From the NCBI RefSeq assembly GCF_016648105.1, contig NZ_JACVVE010000001.1, positions 124,001-188,000 on the forward strand: 64,000 nt of DNA, read 5' to 3'. A model generated the notes under the pieces. The model made no database searches. It had not been told where the DNA came from and saw only the letters and a program-made list of their open reading frames with translations. The stretch comes from Pseudomonas sp. S31. Lineage in GTDB: Bacteria > Pseudomonadota > Gammaproteobacteria > Pseudomonadales > Pseudomonadaceae. A program made the translations under genes and the position numbers. Of this stretch, positions 17,132 through 27,800 are shown one piece after another; position 1 is the first letter of the stretch; each line of letters starts with the position of its first letter.

Positions 17132-19309
17132 CTACTGTTCGCCAGCCAACAATACTCCAACCCTGCTGGCCCTCTCCACGCCCGCTTCAGTAAAGGTGAA
17201 GGTCACGCTCTGGCCGCGGTAATCGCCGTCGGTGGGAAGCTCGCACACGTGGTTGTAGGTCTTTTTTTCCCACTCCAGCTTCACGTCAATCTTATCGAGT
17301 TTTTGGGTAGGGTCGCCGATGGTCAAGGTGAGCGAAGAGGCGCCGAAGCGCGCAATGAATGCCAAGGGCGCGTCAAAAATCAGTTTTACAACCCCGAGAT
17401 CGACCACCTCTCCTGCTTTGAAGATCGCACCTGCAGCAACATCCTTTTTGCAGATGTACTGGGCCTGCTTAGTGCACACGAAAGTCGGTTTGACGACATC
17501 AGCCTCTCTCTTATGTATCGAATAAGCATAGGCATTGCCTCCGGACTTGGGATGGTTGATCCATAGTGAGAAGGTAGGGGCGCTCACCTCGTCAGCGGAA
17601 AGCGATTTATTGATTCCTCCCCAAGACCCGCGGGAGGTAGTCATTTCCATCGTCACACTCGCTGGCAGCAAAAACTCATACGCCAGGCCACCGTGTAAAA
17701 CTCTAGTGAAATCCGACTGCGTCAACGTACCCGAATTTATGCTATTCGATCCGCTCTGATTCATACCCACCGCATACCCATCTTGCCAGCACTGATTAAC
17801 GGTAGTGTGTACGCTGTACGTCGTGCCCGTTAGATCACCCGCCATGCCCAGGCAATACATTTCATTGGGTAACGTGATGATCGTCTTGTAAGATTCCTTG
17901 ATGTTTTGCCGGGTCAGGATCATCGTTGCGACACCGTGGGAACCCTCGCTGATCACCCCAGAAAAATCATGACTTCCCCAGGCGCCTTGGCCCCACTCCA
18001 CGAGTGGATAGTTAAACTTTGGAATTTTCTCCACGGTGCTACCCGGCAAATACTGCCAATGCCAAACAGGTTGGAGATTCTCATATTCCTTGCCATGGGT
18101 GTGCACGAAATAAGTGCCACATCCCATGTAATAGCCCATGAGATTCTCGCCGTTGCCGGTTTCTGTACCTACCGTCCGAGTAGACACGGTTTTACAGAAC
18201 ACAGCAAATCCCTCATTGATATGCGAAAGATAATCGTTGGTCCAGAAAGCACGCGTTCCTCGGAAGCTGGGCGAGGTCAAGACCTTGCCTGCGGCCAACG
18301 CTTTCAACTCTTCGAGCACATGAGGCTTGCTGGCGTTCTGGAGCAGGCCATCACACCACGTTGACCATCCAGAAATCCCCCCTTCATCCTGCCGCGCGAT
18401 AGCCCTTCCAAGAGTATGAAAATCATACTTGCCCGCGTAAGCGAACCACCCAAGCCCCTCGGTAAGATGACCCTCGACTTGCCTCAGGCTTTCTGGCGTC
18501 AATGCGAGTACGCCTGTGAGCAAGCGATGCATCTTGAAGAATTTTGCGAGCAATACCTTACCGTACGTCCCGGGATACAACTGAGAGCAAACGTGCTCAC
18601 CCATCCTTGGATTATGCTGGCTATAAGAAAAGTCTACCCTGATGCCCTCACCCTCGGCGGGGCCGGAGCGTGCCGAGAACTCCGTACACTGGGCCACCGC
18701 TCGCGATGCTGCATAGGCGTGAGCCAGATAGTGGCTTGCCTCAGGCCCCTTCCACCCCGCCAGGCTCCATAACAACTGGATATAGGCGAAGTCCGTCTGA
18801 TTGGCACCACTGTGGCCCAAATCGACATTCGCGATACTCTCAATATAGGTGAGACTCTGCATGATCGCGGAGGATTGCCCCGCAGCTGCAAGAAGAATCA
18901 AGCACCGTCCGGTGCTCAACCCCAGCCCGAGTTCACGGTGCCACCAATTGGAGGTCGTATAATCGTTGCTCGTATAAAAGGCCAACGCAGCGCAGGCAGT
19001 GGCAAGATAAGCGCTGCGGTGCATCTCTTTCTCTTCCAAGCCCGCACTGGCCAACTTTCGCACCCGCTCAAGGTGCTCATACAATGGCGCTGTATTTTCT
19101 TTCGCTTCCGATGGCGGGTAATCGATATCTGCAAACTGTCCTCCTACGCAGCTATCGGCCCATTTCTGCAGGGTGGCTGAAGTTTCCCGAATGGATTCTT
19201 CGACAACCAATCTTCTGAACACAACTTCTGCATCGTGCGCCCAGATCGCGCCGTTGCTCTTTATTTGACCCGTTGCCAGAGTTACCCACCCATCACTGAG
19301 GCTCATCAT
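17132..19309 (-). CDS. Polysaccharide lyase family 8 (hyaluronate/chondroitin/xanthan lyase-like)
   Basis: A 725-residue PL8 enzyme, which cleaves uronate-containing polysaccharides by beta-elimination. The catalytic Asn-His-Tyr set is visible: SGANQTD near residue 172, SQHNPRMG near 233, and YPGTYG near 248. NGENLMGYYMGCGTYF near 388 and LPGSTVE near 413 match the central beta-sandwich. The C-terminal sandwich is present (FEAGVERASRVGVL-like end, FTEAGVERASRVGVLLAGEQ). The N-terminus (MMSLSDGW) has no signal peptide, which is unusual because most PL8 enzymes are secreted. ATG 19309 or 19306 follows GGAGAAAG. It is divergent from the Rhs genes by 231 bp and has lower GC than the flanks. Substrate and export route are unknown. 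Confidence 0.85.
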   Translation of the reverse strand: MMSLSDGWVTLATGQIKSNGAIWAHDAEVVFRRLVVEESIRETSATLQKWADSCVGGQFADIDYPPSEAKENTAPLYEHLERVRKLASAGLEEKEMHRSAYLATACAALAFYTSNDYTTSNWWHRELGLGLSTGRCLILLAAAGQSSAIMQSLTYIESIANVDLGHSGANQTDFAYIQLLWSLAGWKGPEASHYLAHAYAASRAVAQCTEFSARSGPAEGEGIRVDFSYSQHNPRMGEHVCSQLYPGTYGKVLLAKFFKMHRLLTGVLALTPESLRQVEGHLTEGLGWFAYAGKYDFHTLGRAIARQDEGGISGWSTWCDGLLQNASKPHVLEELKALAAGKVLTSPSFRGTRAFWTNDYLSHINEGFAVFCKTVSTRTVGTETGNGENLMGYYMGCGTYFVHTHGKEYENLQPVWHWQYLPGSTVEKIPKFNYPLVEWGQGAWGSHDFSGVISEGSHGVATMILTRQNIKESYKTIITLPNEMYCLGMAGDLTGTTYSVHTTVNQCWQDGYAVGMNQSGSNSINSGTLTQSDFTRVLHGGLAYEFLLPASVTMEMTTSRGSWGGINKSLSADEVSAPTFSLWINHPKSGGNAYAYSIHKREADVVKPTFVCTKQAQYICKKDVAAGAIFKAGEVVDLGVVKLIFDAPLAFIARFGASSLTLTIGDPTQKLDKIDVKLEWEKKTYNHVCELPTDGDYRGQSVTFTFTEAGVERASRVGVLLAGEQ

Positions 19310-19373
19310 CTTTCTCCACCATTGGTTGAGAATGTCAACTGCGCAAGATCCTCAGCCGGCCTGACGGCTGTCG

Positions 19374-19482
19374 GCAACTGGTAAAATTGCCAGTTGCACG
19401 CTATCGAAAACGGTCTTCCTCCATTGCTTTGTATTCCAACAGCCTGCTGGCAGTGCCAGGCACCTGACATTTTTGCCAGTTG
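19374..19482. promoter_or_regulatory. Repeated TTGCCAGTTG motifs between the PL8 and Rhs genes
   Basis: TTGCCAGTTG occurs at 19387-19396 and 19473-19482. The first copy forms an inverted repeat with GCAACTGG at 19374-19381, and a CTGGCAGTGCCAG dyad lies between them. This is a plausible operator set for a shared regulator of the divergent genes; no cognate regulator is in the island. Confidence 0.35.
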
Positions 19483-19540
19483 TTCTAACTGTGCCCTGCC
19501 CTTATCAATGGTGCGTCCCTCACCTTGACGGAGTCGAGCC

Positions 19541-22500
19541 ATGCCCATCAGCACATCTGCAAATGCTGTCACCAGCGACACACCCACCTGGCATCGTTGT
19601 CACGCGGGCGTTCCACTGAATGACAAGTGGAGCAAAATGGTACGGACTTTCGATGTGCATGACGGCATCACCGGCCTACCGCTACCGGGATCGCCCCTCT
19701 CGTTCATCTTTGGCGACCAGGATACCAAGGACAAGTGGCCTGCGTTGGTTCAGGCAAAACTCAAGGCCAGCGGCCTGGATGCCTACCTGCGCCTGGGCAC
19801 TGAATCAGCGGTCGACGGGGACATCCAACAGGAAGGCACGGTCGACTTCTGGCAGATCGATCAACCATTGCGCGTGTTCATTGGCGGCTTTGAGGAAACC
19901 GAAAGGGCCGCACGCTGGTCATGTGCCTTGCGCGACGCCAGTGGCGCCGACATGACGCTGGCGCAAGCCTTGGAGGCATCGATCCAGCCGCCTACGGGCG
20001 GAAGTGGCAAATGCACCGTGCAATGTACTCTGCGGGACCAGGCCACCCGGCGCATCATTCGGCAGTGGAATTGCGAGTTGGCCTACGACGCTGCAGACAA
20101 TCTGCTCGCTCGCATCGACACCCTCGCCAGCAGCATCGAAGCCAATATCCAGGTCAGGCATGCGGTTCATGACCACGGCAAAGCATTGAAGGCCAGGGGC
20201 AACATGGAAACCTGGACACTTCGATTGCCGACGGCCTTGGGCCTGGAGTTGACGCTGGCTAACGCACCGTCATTATGGACAGCTTGTCATTCGGGCATCC
20301 CCCTGAATGACAAGTGGAGCAAAATGGTACGGACTTTCGATGTGCATGACGGCCTCACCGGCCTACCGCTACCGGGATCGCCCCTCTCGTTCATCTTTGG
20401 CGACCAGGATACCAAGGACAAGTGGCCTGCGATGGTTCAGGCAAAACTCAAGGCCAGCGGTCTGGATGCCTATCTGCGCCTGGGCACTGAATCAGCGGTC
20501 GACGGGGACATCCAACAGGAAGGCACGGTCGACTTCTGGCAGATCGATCAACCATTGCGCGTGTTCATTGGCGGCTTTGAGGAAACCGAAAGGGCCGCAC
20601 GCTGGTCATGTGCCTTGCGCGACGCCAGTGGCGCCGACATGACGCTGGCGCAAGCCATGGAGGCATCAATCCGGCCGCCTACGGGCGGAAGTGGCAAATG
20701 CACCGTGCAATGTACTCTGCGGGACCAGACTACCCAGGGCATCATTCGACAGTGGACTTGCGAATTGGCCTATGAGGCCTCAGACGATCCGCTCGCTCGC
20801 ATCGGCACCCTCTCCAGCAGTATCGAAGCCAATATCCACGTCCGGCACGTCGTGCACGACTTTGGCAAGGCGCTGACATCCAAGAACGACAAGGCAAGTT
20901 GGACCCTGCAGTTGCCAGCAGACCTGCAACTGGAACTGACTCTGCATCCAGCCGGCACCGTCGCCACAGCCCCTCTCTACGAAGATCTGCCCGACATGAC
21001 GGGCTTCGAGGATGACACCCTGGGGGCCGATGACTGTCTCTGGGCAAGCCGCACCTATGTGCTGGCGGACCGCGACCTGCTGGTGGGCGAGAAAATTCTT
21101 GCATGGGCTGTCGACCCAATCGATGGTCGCCTCCTGAAAAGCGTGACGGTGACGGGTACGGAGGAAAACCGAGCCCGCGCGGCCTGGCCAGCGGCGTTAG
21201 TGCGTGCGATTCAGGCCGATAAGACTTGGGTTGCACATTCAGTTCTGCTCCAAGCAGGCCATGTATCGCCGGATGCGGAACTTGCAGTTGCTGCCCAGTC
21301 CACATCCTCTACCCAGTTCGCAGCTTTCGACGTTGTCAAAAAAGCCACGGTGGACCGCCTATGGGCGTTCGATTCTCACTGCCGAGTGTTCAGTAACGCT
21401 CCCTTCAAGGCCAATCAGGTAGCTGCCGTGCGACTGCCGCAAGCGGCGCCAGCTGCTGGCGATCGGGTCTGTGTTCAAATCAGGCATCGAACCAGCCAGT
21501 GGCTGTACGAAAGCCACGTCTTTACTCCGCATCCGAAAGCTGACCAGGCTACATGGAGCGAGCCGCTGTGCGAATTCCTGAACACCCACAGTTCAATGCT
21601 GCGAGCCGGTCAGCTAGCGGCCGATGGCATTACCATTTCCCCAGGCAAAAACGACAACACGCTGTGGATCCCTCAGTTATCCGAATTGTCCGTTCATGTG
21701 GAGTCAATCGGTTGGCTCAAGCATGAGATTTTCACCCCGAGCACGGAGCTGACCACAGAGGTGGTGATCGCCGTGCACGATGACGTGACTGGCGCACCGC
21801 TGCCAGGTTCACCGTTTAAGTTCACCCCCTCAACTGAGTCTCAGTCTCTGGAAAATTGGCCCCCGGCACTGGCTGAGCAATTGGCGACCAGTGAGCTGGC
21901 CGAGTACCTGAAATTCGAGAAGACCAGTGCCGGACAATGGACCTGGTGGCGCGCAGGCGTGCCCCTGCGGATCTGGATGAATGCGCCGTTTGGCGCACCT
22001 GACGAGTGGGACGACTGGGGCCATGATGTCGACGAAGTGTTACGCCGGATGATTGAAAGTAAAGATGTCGAACTGGTCATTGAAAGCCACGACGCCCGGA
22101 CAGGTTTACTTTGTCACCACTCGACCATCGCTCGAACTGCGCTCTCTTCGGACCCATCCGAGGAAAAAAAATTGGTCGAATTGAAGCGCTGTGTTGCGGA
22201 GCACTTGAAGGCCAATGGCATTTTTGGGGGGGCATCGTCGATTGGCAGCGGGCAAGGTAGCGGGCTGCCTCAGGGAGGATGCGGCGCAGGGGTGCCATTG
22301 GCACAGCTGGTGACAGCACTAACGGCAGACTCAACGAAGACTTCCGAGCTTGAAAAGCTTGAAATTATCGCTCCTAAGCACTTAGTCTCCGAACACATCA
22401 ATACTCAACTTAAAGATGCAATATTCCGCCTAGGACTTTTTACATACACACCTTCAATAGGCACTGAAAGCTTTTTTAAAGCTGTAAGAGATTTTTTTAC

Positions 22501-24808
22501 CGAATCATTCCCAAGAACTTGGAACACAACCGGCCTCGTCACACTCGAGGAAGCTAGAGCAGTTTTTCGCAAATCCTGGCACCTGTTATTTTGGCACGGA
22601 CCCAAATGTCTCGATCTCTCAGATATAGCGGAGAGACTAGAAATCCTTAAAGAATTCACATCACAAAAATCGTCAAAGCACATTCCTGAAGACCAGCGCC
22701 TCTCTCTCGCCCAACAAAACACCCAAATAAGCATTAGACTAAAGGCGCACCTCACAGACCCGTACGATATACGTTTTATTAGACATGACACTGAGATTTC
22801 AGCCGCACGACAGGTGCAAGCCACTAACCGAATGGAAATAAGAAAGTACCTTCCCCCACACGCACATGTGAACTTCACGTCCGCCTCAATTGGCATACCC
22901 ACAACAGAGCCAGTACCTAAGGCGCTGTCTATCTTGCTCGACGCAACCGCGGCTAGCCAAGGCTTTGGATTTATCTCGTGTCGTCCTGCCGAAGATGGTC
23001 TATCACTGGGCTTACATGCTTCTTTCGAAGCGGAACAGGACGGCACGACGGCAGGCATCAGGGTCGGGATCACGTCTTCAACCTCGCTGTGGGAGAAAAT
23101 CCAAGCCTGTACAGCACATCAATACATTCCAACCACTCCGATCAGCAACGATACGCTCTGCGCCGACATGGCGAATACCCAAGGCTCAGCGTTGTTCGCC
23201 ACGACGCCTTCACAACTGAGCGGTGTCTCTGCGCAAACGGGACTGTTCCACGCCCACTACCCTATTGCCACGCTCTGCGGCCTTTCTGGGAAAGGCCCGT
23301 CTATCGACCTCGGCCTCAACTATTCGCCACTGCGGGCCAATGAAAGTGGGCTGGGTGATGGCTGGGCATTCACCTTTTCTTCCTATGACAATCGCAGCCA
23401 GGTGCTGGCGCTGAGCAATGGAACAGTGGATGAACTGACCGCTAACGATATCAAGGTCCTGCTCGACCCCGCCCAGGGTTGCCTGACACGTGGGGGCTAT
23501 ACCATCAAGAACGCCGCAGGCAACTCCACGACACACAAGGCTGGCAGCCTCGAACAGGAGGTATACGCACTCACTGGACTCACCATCGAATAACTGAATG
23601 GCCGCCAAGAGACCCTGACACTCCCCCAAGATCGCGACGGGCTTGAAAGTGGCGTCGCTTACAAGAAGAAGATCACCGACAAGTTGAATGCGGCCATCAA
23701 AGCGGCTGATAAGGCCCTGGAAGGGTTAGCCGGTCCGCCCAGAGCTCTAGACCCTTTCGCGAGCATTTTCCAAGCTTTATTCATGCCATTGGCGATTCCA
23801 GACATCGTGAAAGAACAACTCAAAGCGGATAGCGACTCCGGCGTACTCCTCCGATCCGTTGCGACACTCATGAGCTCGACGGTAGCTGGCGTCGAGCTCA
23901 TGAAGAAAGACCTGGAAAACCTAGCGCAAGTCAAAGAGGAAGGCAAAAAGCTAACTGAGCTGAAACGTAGACTTGAACTGCGTATCAAAGACATCGATCG
24001 CGAAGCGCTGACACTGGTAACCGAGAATATCGAGTCCCCTCAGGGCGGCACGCTGAAGCTGTCTTGGCAAGGCCTTAAGGGCCATGTGCGGCTTAAAGAC
24101 ATAAAAGATGGAAACAGGGTGCTGGTGCAAGTCAGGCACAGTGCTGACCCCGTACTAGAAGGGTCTATCGACAGTACGATCACTGTGTGGCCGGACACGC
24201 CGGAGTGTTTCGTCGTGAAGCTGGATATCACCAACTGCCTGCTCAGGACGCTGACCTACTCCAGCAGGCCCCAAGCGAACACTTTCGACAAGCGTGTTCA
24301 CTTCAATTACGGCCTATCCCCCATCTTGGACTATGTGTTGATCGGCGTCGCCGAAGATGATGGTTCACTCGAGGTTGTCGATTACGAACACGGTCAACTA
24401 ACAGCTCGTAAGGATAAGGAGCCCCGCTTCGAGTTATATAAATCATCGCCCCGCGTCGCATTGCACACGATCGTGCCCGGTGGCCATCAACCTAATGTGC
24501 ACCACGCCTGGAAGTGGGAAGGCGGCCAATCTATCACTGCTGCCATCCGCTACCAGCACGCCCCCGTCGGCAGCGACCTGCAATACGTCCCGTTCACGCG
24601 GTGGGAGTGGTCGAGCAACGACAAGGGCCACCTGCAACTCCACCAACAGATCGACGAAATCCCCGGCGAACAGCGGCGCACCACGCGCCATGTCTATCAA
24701 ACCGACAGCAGCGTGCCCTCACACCTGCGCCGCGCCCAGCAGACCAAACAGATCGTCACGTTGGAAGACCTGCGTGCCAGCAAACCCGCCGAGGAACAGC
24801 AGCCATGA
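19541..24808 (+). pseudogene. Rhs/YD-repeat N-terminal protein, split by an in-frame TAA at 23591-23593
   Basis: The frame runs from ATG 19541 (GGAG 7 nt upstream) for 1350 residues to TAA 23591. It then continues in the same frame, with no other stop, to TGA 24808; read through, it is 1755 codons. Residues about 18-470 are two nearly identical 229-residue repeats, with more distant copies to about 870. The frame then has an AT-richer segment (about 930-1110) and an Rhs N-terminal domain beginning GLFHAHYPIATLCGLSGKG near 1230. The domain carries on after the stop (LNGRQETLTLP), then has a coiled-coil-like Lys/Glu/Ala-rich insert and Rhs/YD sequence ending ASKPAEEQQP. It could be a recent nonsense mutation, a sequencing error, readthrough, or two separate polypeptides. 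The second part has only a poor TTG start at 23684. The last codons overlap the next gene (ATGA). Confidence 0.75.
19616..20726 (+). repeat. Tandem 687-bp direct repeat inside the Rhs gene
   Basis: The block starting CTGAATGACAAGTGGAGC at 19616 recurs at 20303, exactly 687 bp (229 codons) later. Over the first 425 bp I count about seven differences. After that the copies diverge more, and the copy tails extend to about 20980. This implies recent duplication or gene conversion. Confidence 0.9.
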
Positions 24809-27800
24809 CCTCTACCACGAACAAAGCCAGCGCGCCTGAAACTGCCTTCACCGAAACCACGCGCATCTCCTACCGTGCCGGTGGCCTGGAACCCGTACTG
24901 CTCGTCACCGCTGACGGCTTGCATACCCGGCTCTGGTACTACGAAACCGACAAGCACCCACTGGATATCGACCCACTGGTCGAAGGTCTCACCTTGCAAA
25001 AGGCTCCCAGCGGCACCAACGCCACTACCGGTGCGTGCGGCAAGACGCTGGCCGATGCCGCCCAACTCACCTGCACTGAGCGCCCTGCAGCCGGCAAAGG
25101 CCTGCTGCCACTGTGCGCGCAATACCAATACCTGTTGCTCCCCGACGGCACCCGTCAAGCCCCGACACTGACGCTGTTCGGCTACGCCCTTTCACAGCGC
25201 GACGACCAAGGCACGTTGGTGCCCAACACCGTCCTGACCTTCGAGGGCCTCGAGGCGTTCGAAGACAGCGACACACTGGCGTTGAACGACGTGAAGCTGA
25301 AAAAGCTTGCGGGGCTATCAGTCGCTCTGGTGCAGGTCAACCACCAGCATCAGGCCAATGCAATCCGCAGCAGCGAGCGCATCGCCACACAGTGGTACCA
25401 GGACGACAACGCCCGCAACACGCAGACCGTGACGGAGGTCGTGGCCGCAGGCAAACAGACCGCCACCCACGAACTGCTGCGCACATCGCCCTATTCGACC
25501 GGCACGGCCACCTTGCAACGCCAAGTGCTGTCAGCCCGCACCGGTCGACTGCTGCGCGAGACCCAGCAGGACGGTGACGGCAAGCCGGTGGCGTTCATCT
25601 GCCATGAGTACGACAGCCTTGGCCGCGGCGTGCTTAGCACGACATACCGCTTCAGCGAAGCGGCCTTCACTTCTGGCGACGTATCGGGGCTCGAACCCGA
25701 CCACACGCGAACCATCGGTTACGCCGAGTATGGCCACGGCAACCGGGTACGGGATTGCGATGCCCAGGGCCGTCACCAGCAATGCTATTACGATGGCTTG
25801 CAGCGCATCGTGCGCCGTGAACTGCAGCGCCTGCCGGGCAACGACCACAGTGCCGCCAATTACTGCGTGACCGAGCAGACCCACTGGGGCACCGACGGCC
25901 AGATTGCCATGCATGTGGCTTTCGACTACCTGCCGGGTGGATTGCGCATCGACGACATCAAGACACTGCCACAACGAAGCGAGGGCTGGTTCTGGCAAAC
26001 GCATGGGCACGACACGCCGGTCACGGACGCTGAGCAGAACGAATCGCTCACCTCCCGCTCGACGCATGGCCTTTTCTCGAAAGGCGCGCTCACCACGCAT
26101 CAGTCCACGCAAAACAACAACGCCGATGGTTCTGTAACGCTGGCCCACGAAGCTTGGGAAGGTGTGGAGCAGCCAGCATCGGGTCCTGCTATCAAGACTA
26201 CGGAAACCATCAACAAGAAAGGCCAACGCGAGCGGTTGGTCGAGCAGATTCCGGGTTATGCCGCGAAAGAGCGGCAGTGGGATATCGGCTACGACGACCT
26301 CGGCCGCCAGGTCAGCGTCACCCGGCCAGACAAGTCGATCGTTTCATGGGCCTATCAAGGCTTGAACAACGTGCCAACCAGCGTCAGCGTGAAGCCATCG
26401 TCGACTGCAAAGGCAAAGGTTCTGGCCAGCCGGACGCTTGACGGCGGCGCCGTCGCCACGGTAATCAGGGGTAGCGACACGACCCAGACATTCAAGGCGC
26501 GACAAGGCGGTTGGGTGAAACCGGACGGCACAGCCGTCTACCGGGAGCCAAACGCTGACGGTAGCGTGTCCTGGTATGCCACAAGCGACGCGGGTACCAC
26601 GACACCGCTGATGACGTTCAAGCTCTCCGCAGTATCGCAAGCCCTGCTTGCAGAGCGACCCAAGCAGGGTGACCAGCAGAGTCTGGTCACCAGTGAAACC
26701 TTGAAGCCCCTGCTGCTCGGCTCCTGGCACTACAACCGCACTGTACACGGTCGAAAGCAGCGTGAGGAAGGAGTGGCCTCTCTGCGTGGCAAGCTCTCAG
26801 GTGCCTGGAGCAGCGACGGCTTGGCCATGCAGGCCTGGGAGAATGCCCAAGGCTATCGCAGCCGCTTGCGCAGAGGGACGCTTGAGTACCGCTACCAGTA
26901 CACCGCGTTGGGCCAGCTGGCCATGGTTTCGGTTGATGACATGCGCAGCGGCCAACGTCTGCAGGTGGACTACAGCTACGACGCGTTCGGTCGGGAGACC
27001 GAGCGCAGCTATCAATTGAACGGGCAGACCAAGGTGCGCTACATACAGACGTGGTCGGCCGGCAGCCAATTGCTGAGCAAGACCCTGTTCCGTGATGGCA
27101 GCCAGGTACGGAGCGAAACCTTCGTTTACAACACCAGCGTGACGGGCACCAGTGACGAGTTGCAGAAGTGGACGGTAGTGGCTGAAACCGGTGAAGAGGT
27201 CAAGGACGACGAAGGGTATGCCATCGAGGAGCAGAGCTACGAGTACGACGTGCTTGGCAGCCTGACCAAATGCACGTCCAAACGCAAGAAAGATGGAACG
27301 GTGGAAGACGTGGTCCGCACCTACACCTATGGCGACGAACAGCACCCGACGCGGCGCACCAAAGTCACCTGCGCTAACAAGACGATCAGGCTGACCTATG
27401 ATCTGAACGGCAATCTGCTGACCAATGAGCTGGAACAAACCCTGGCCTATACCAACAGCGGCCGGCTCAGATCGGTGACAGCCAAAGGTGCGATAACGCC
27501 GCTGACCTACTACGAATATGACGAATATGACCGGCTGATCGCCCAATGGGACGCCGCCAGTAATCAGCGGCGCATTCTCAGCTACAGTGGCGACCGACTG
27601 AACGGCGAAACCTGGCTGAACAGTACGGGTAAAGTGCTCAAGCGCCAGTTATTGGACGATGAAGCGAGCCTCGCCGTGGCACTGAATGGTCAATGGCGTT
27701 TTGTACTCGGCGACCCACAAAACGGTGGCGGCGACGAATACTTATTCAAGGACGGCAACTGGGAGTACCAGTCCGTCGCCTTTACTCCGTGGGGCGAAAC

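Noticed and set aside
19306..19587. A 93-residue minus frame in the PL8-Rhs gap
   Set aside because: It overlaps the Rhs start and the regulatory repeats, has no ribosome site of note and no recognisable sequence.
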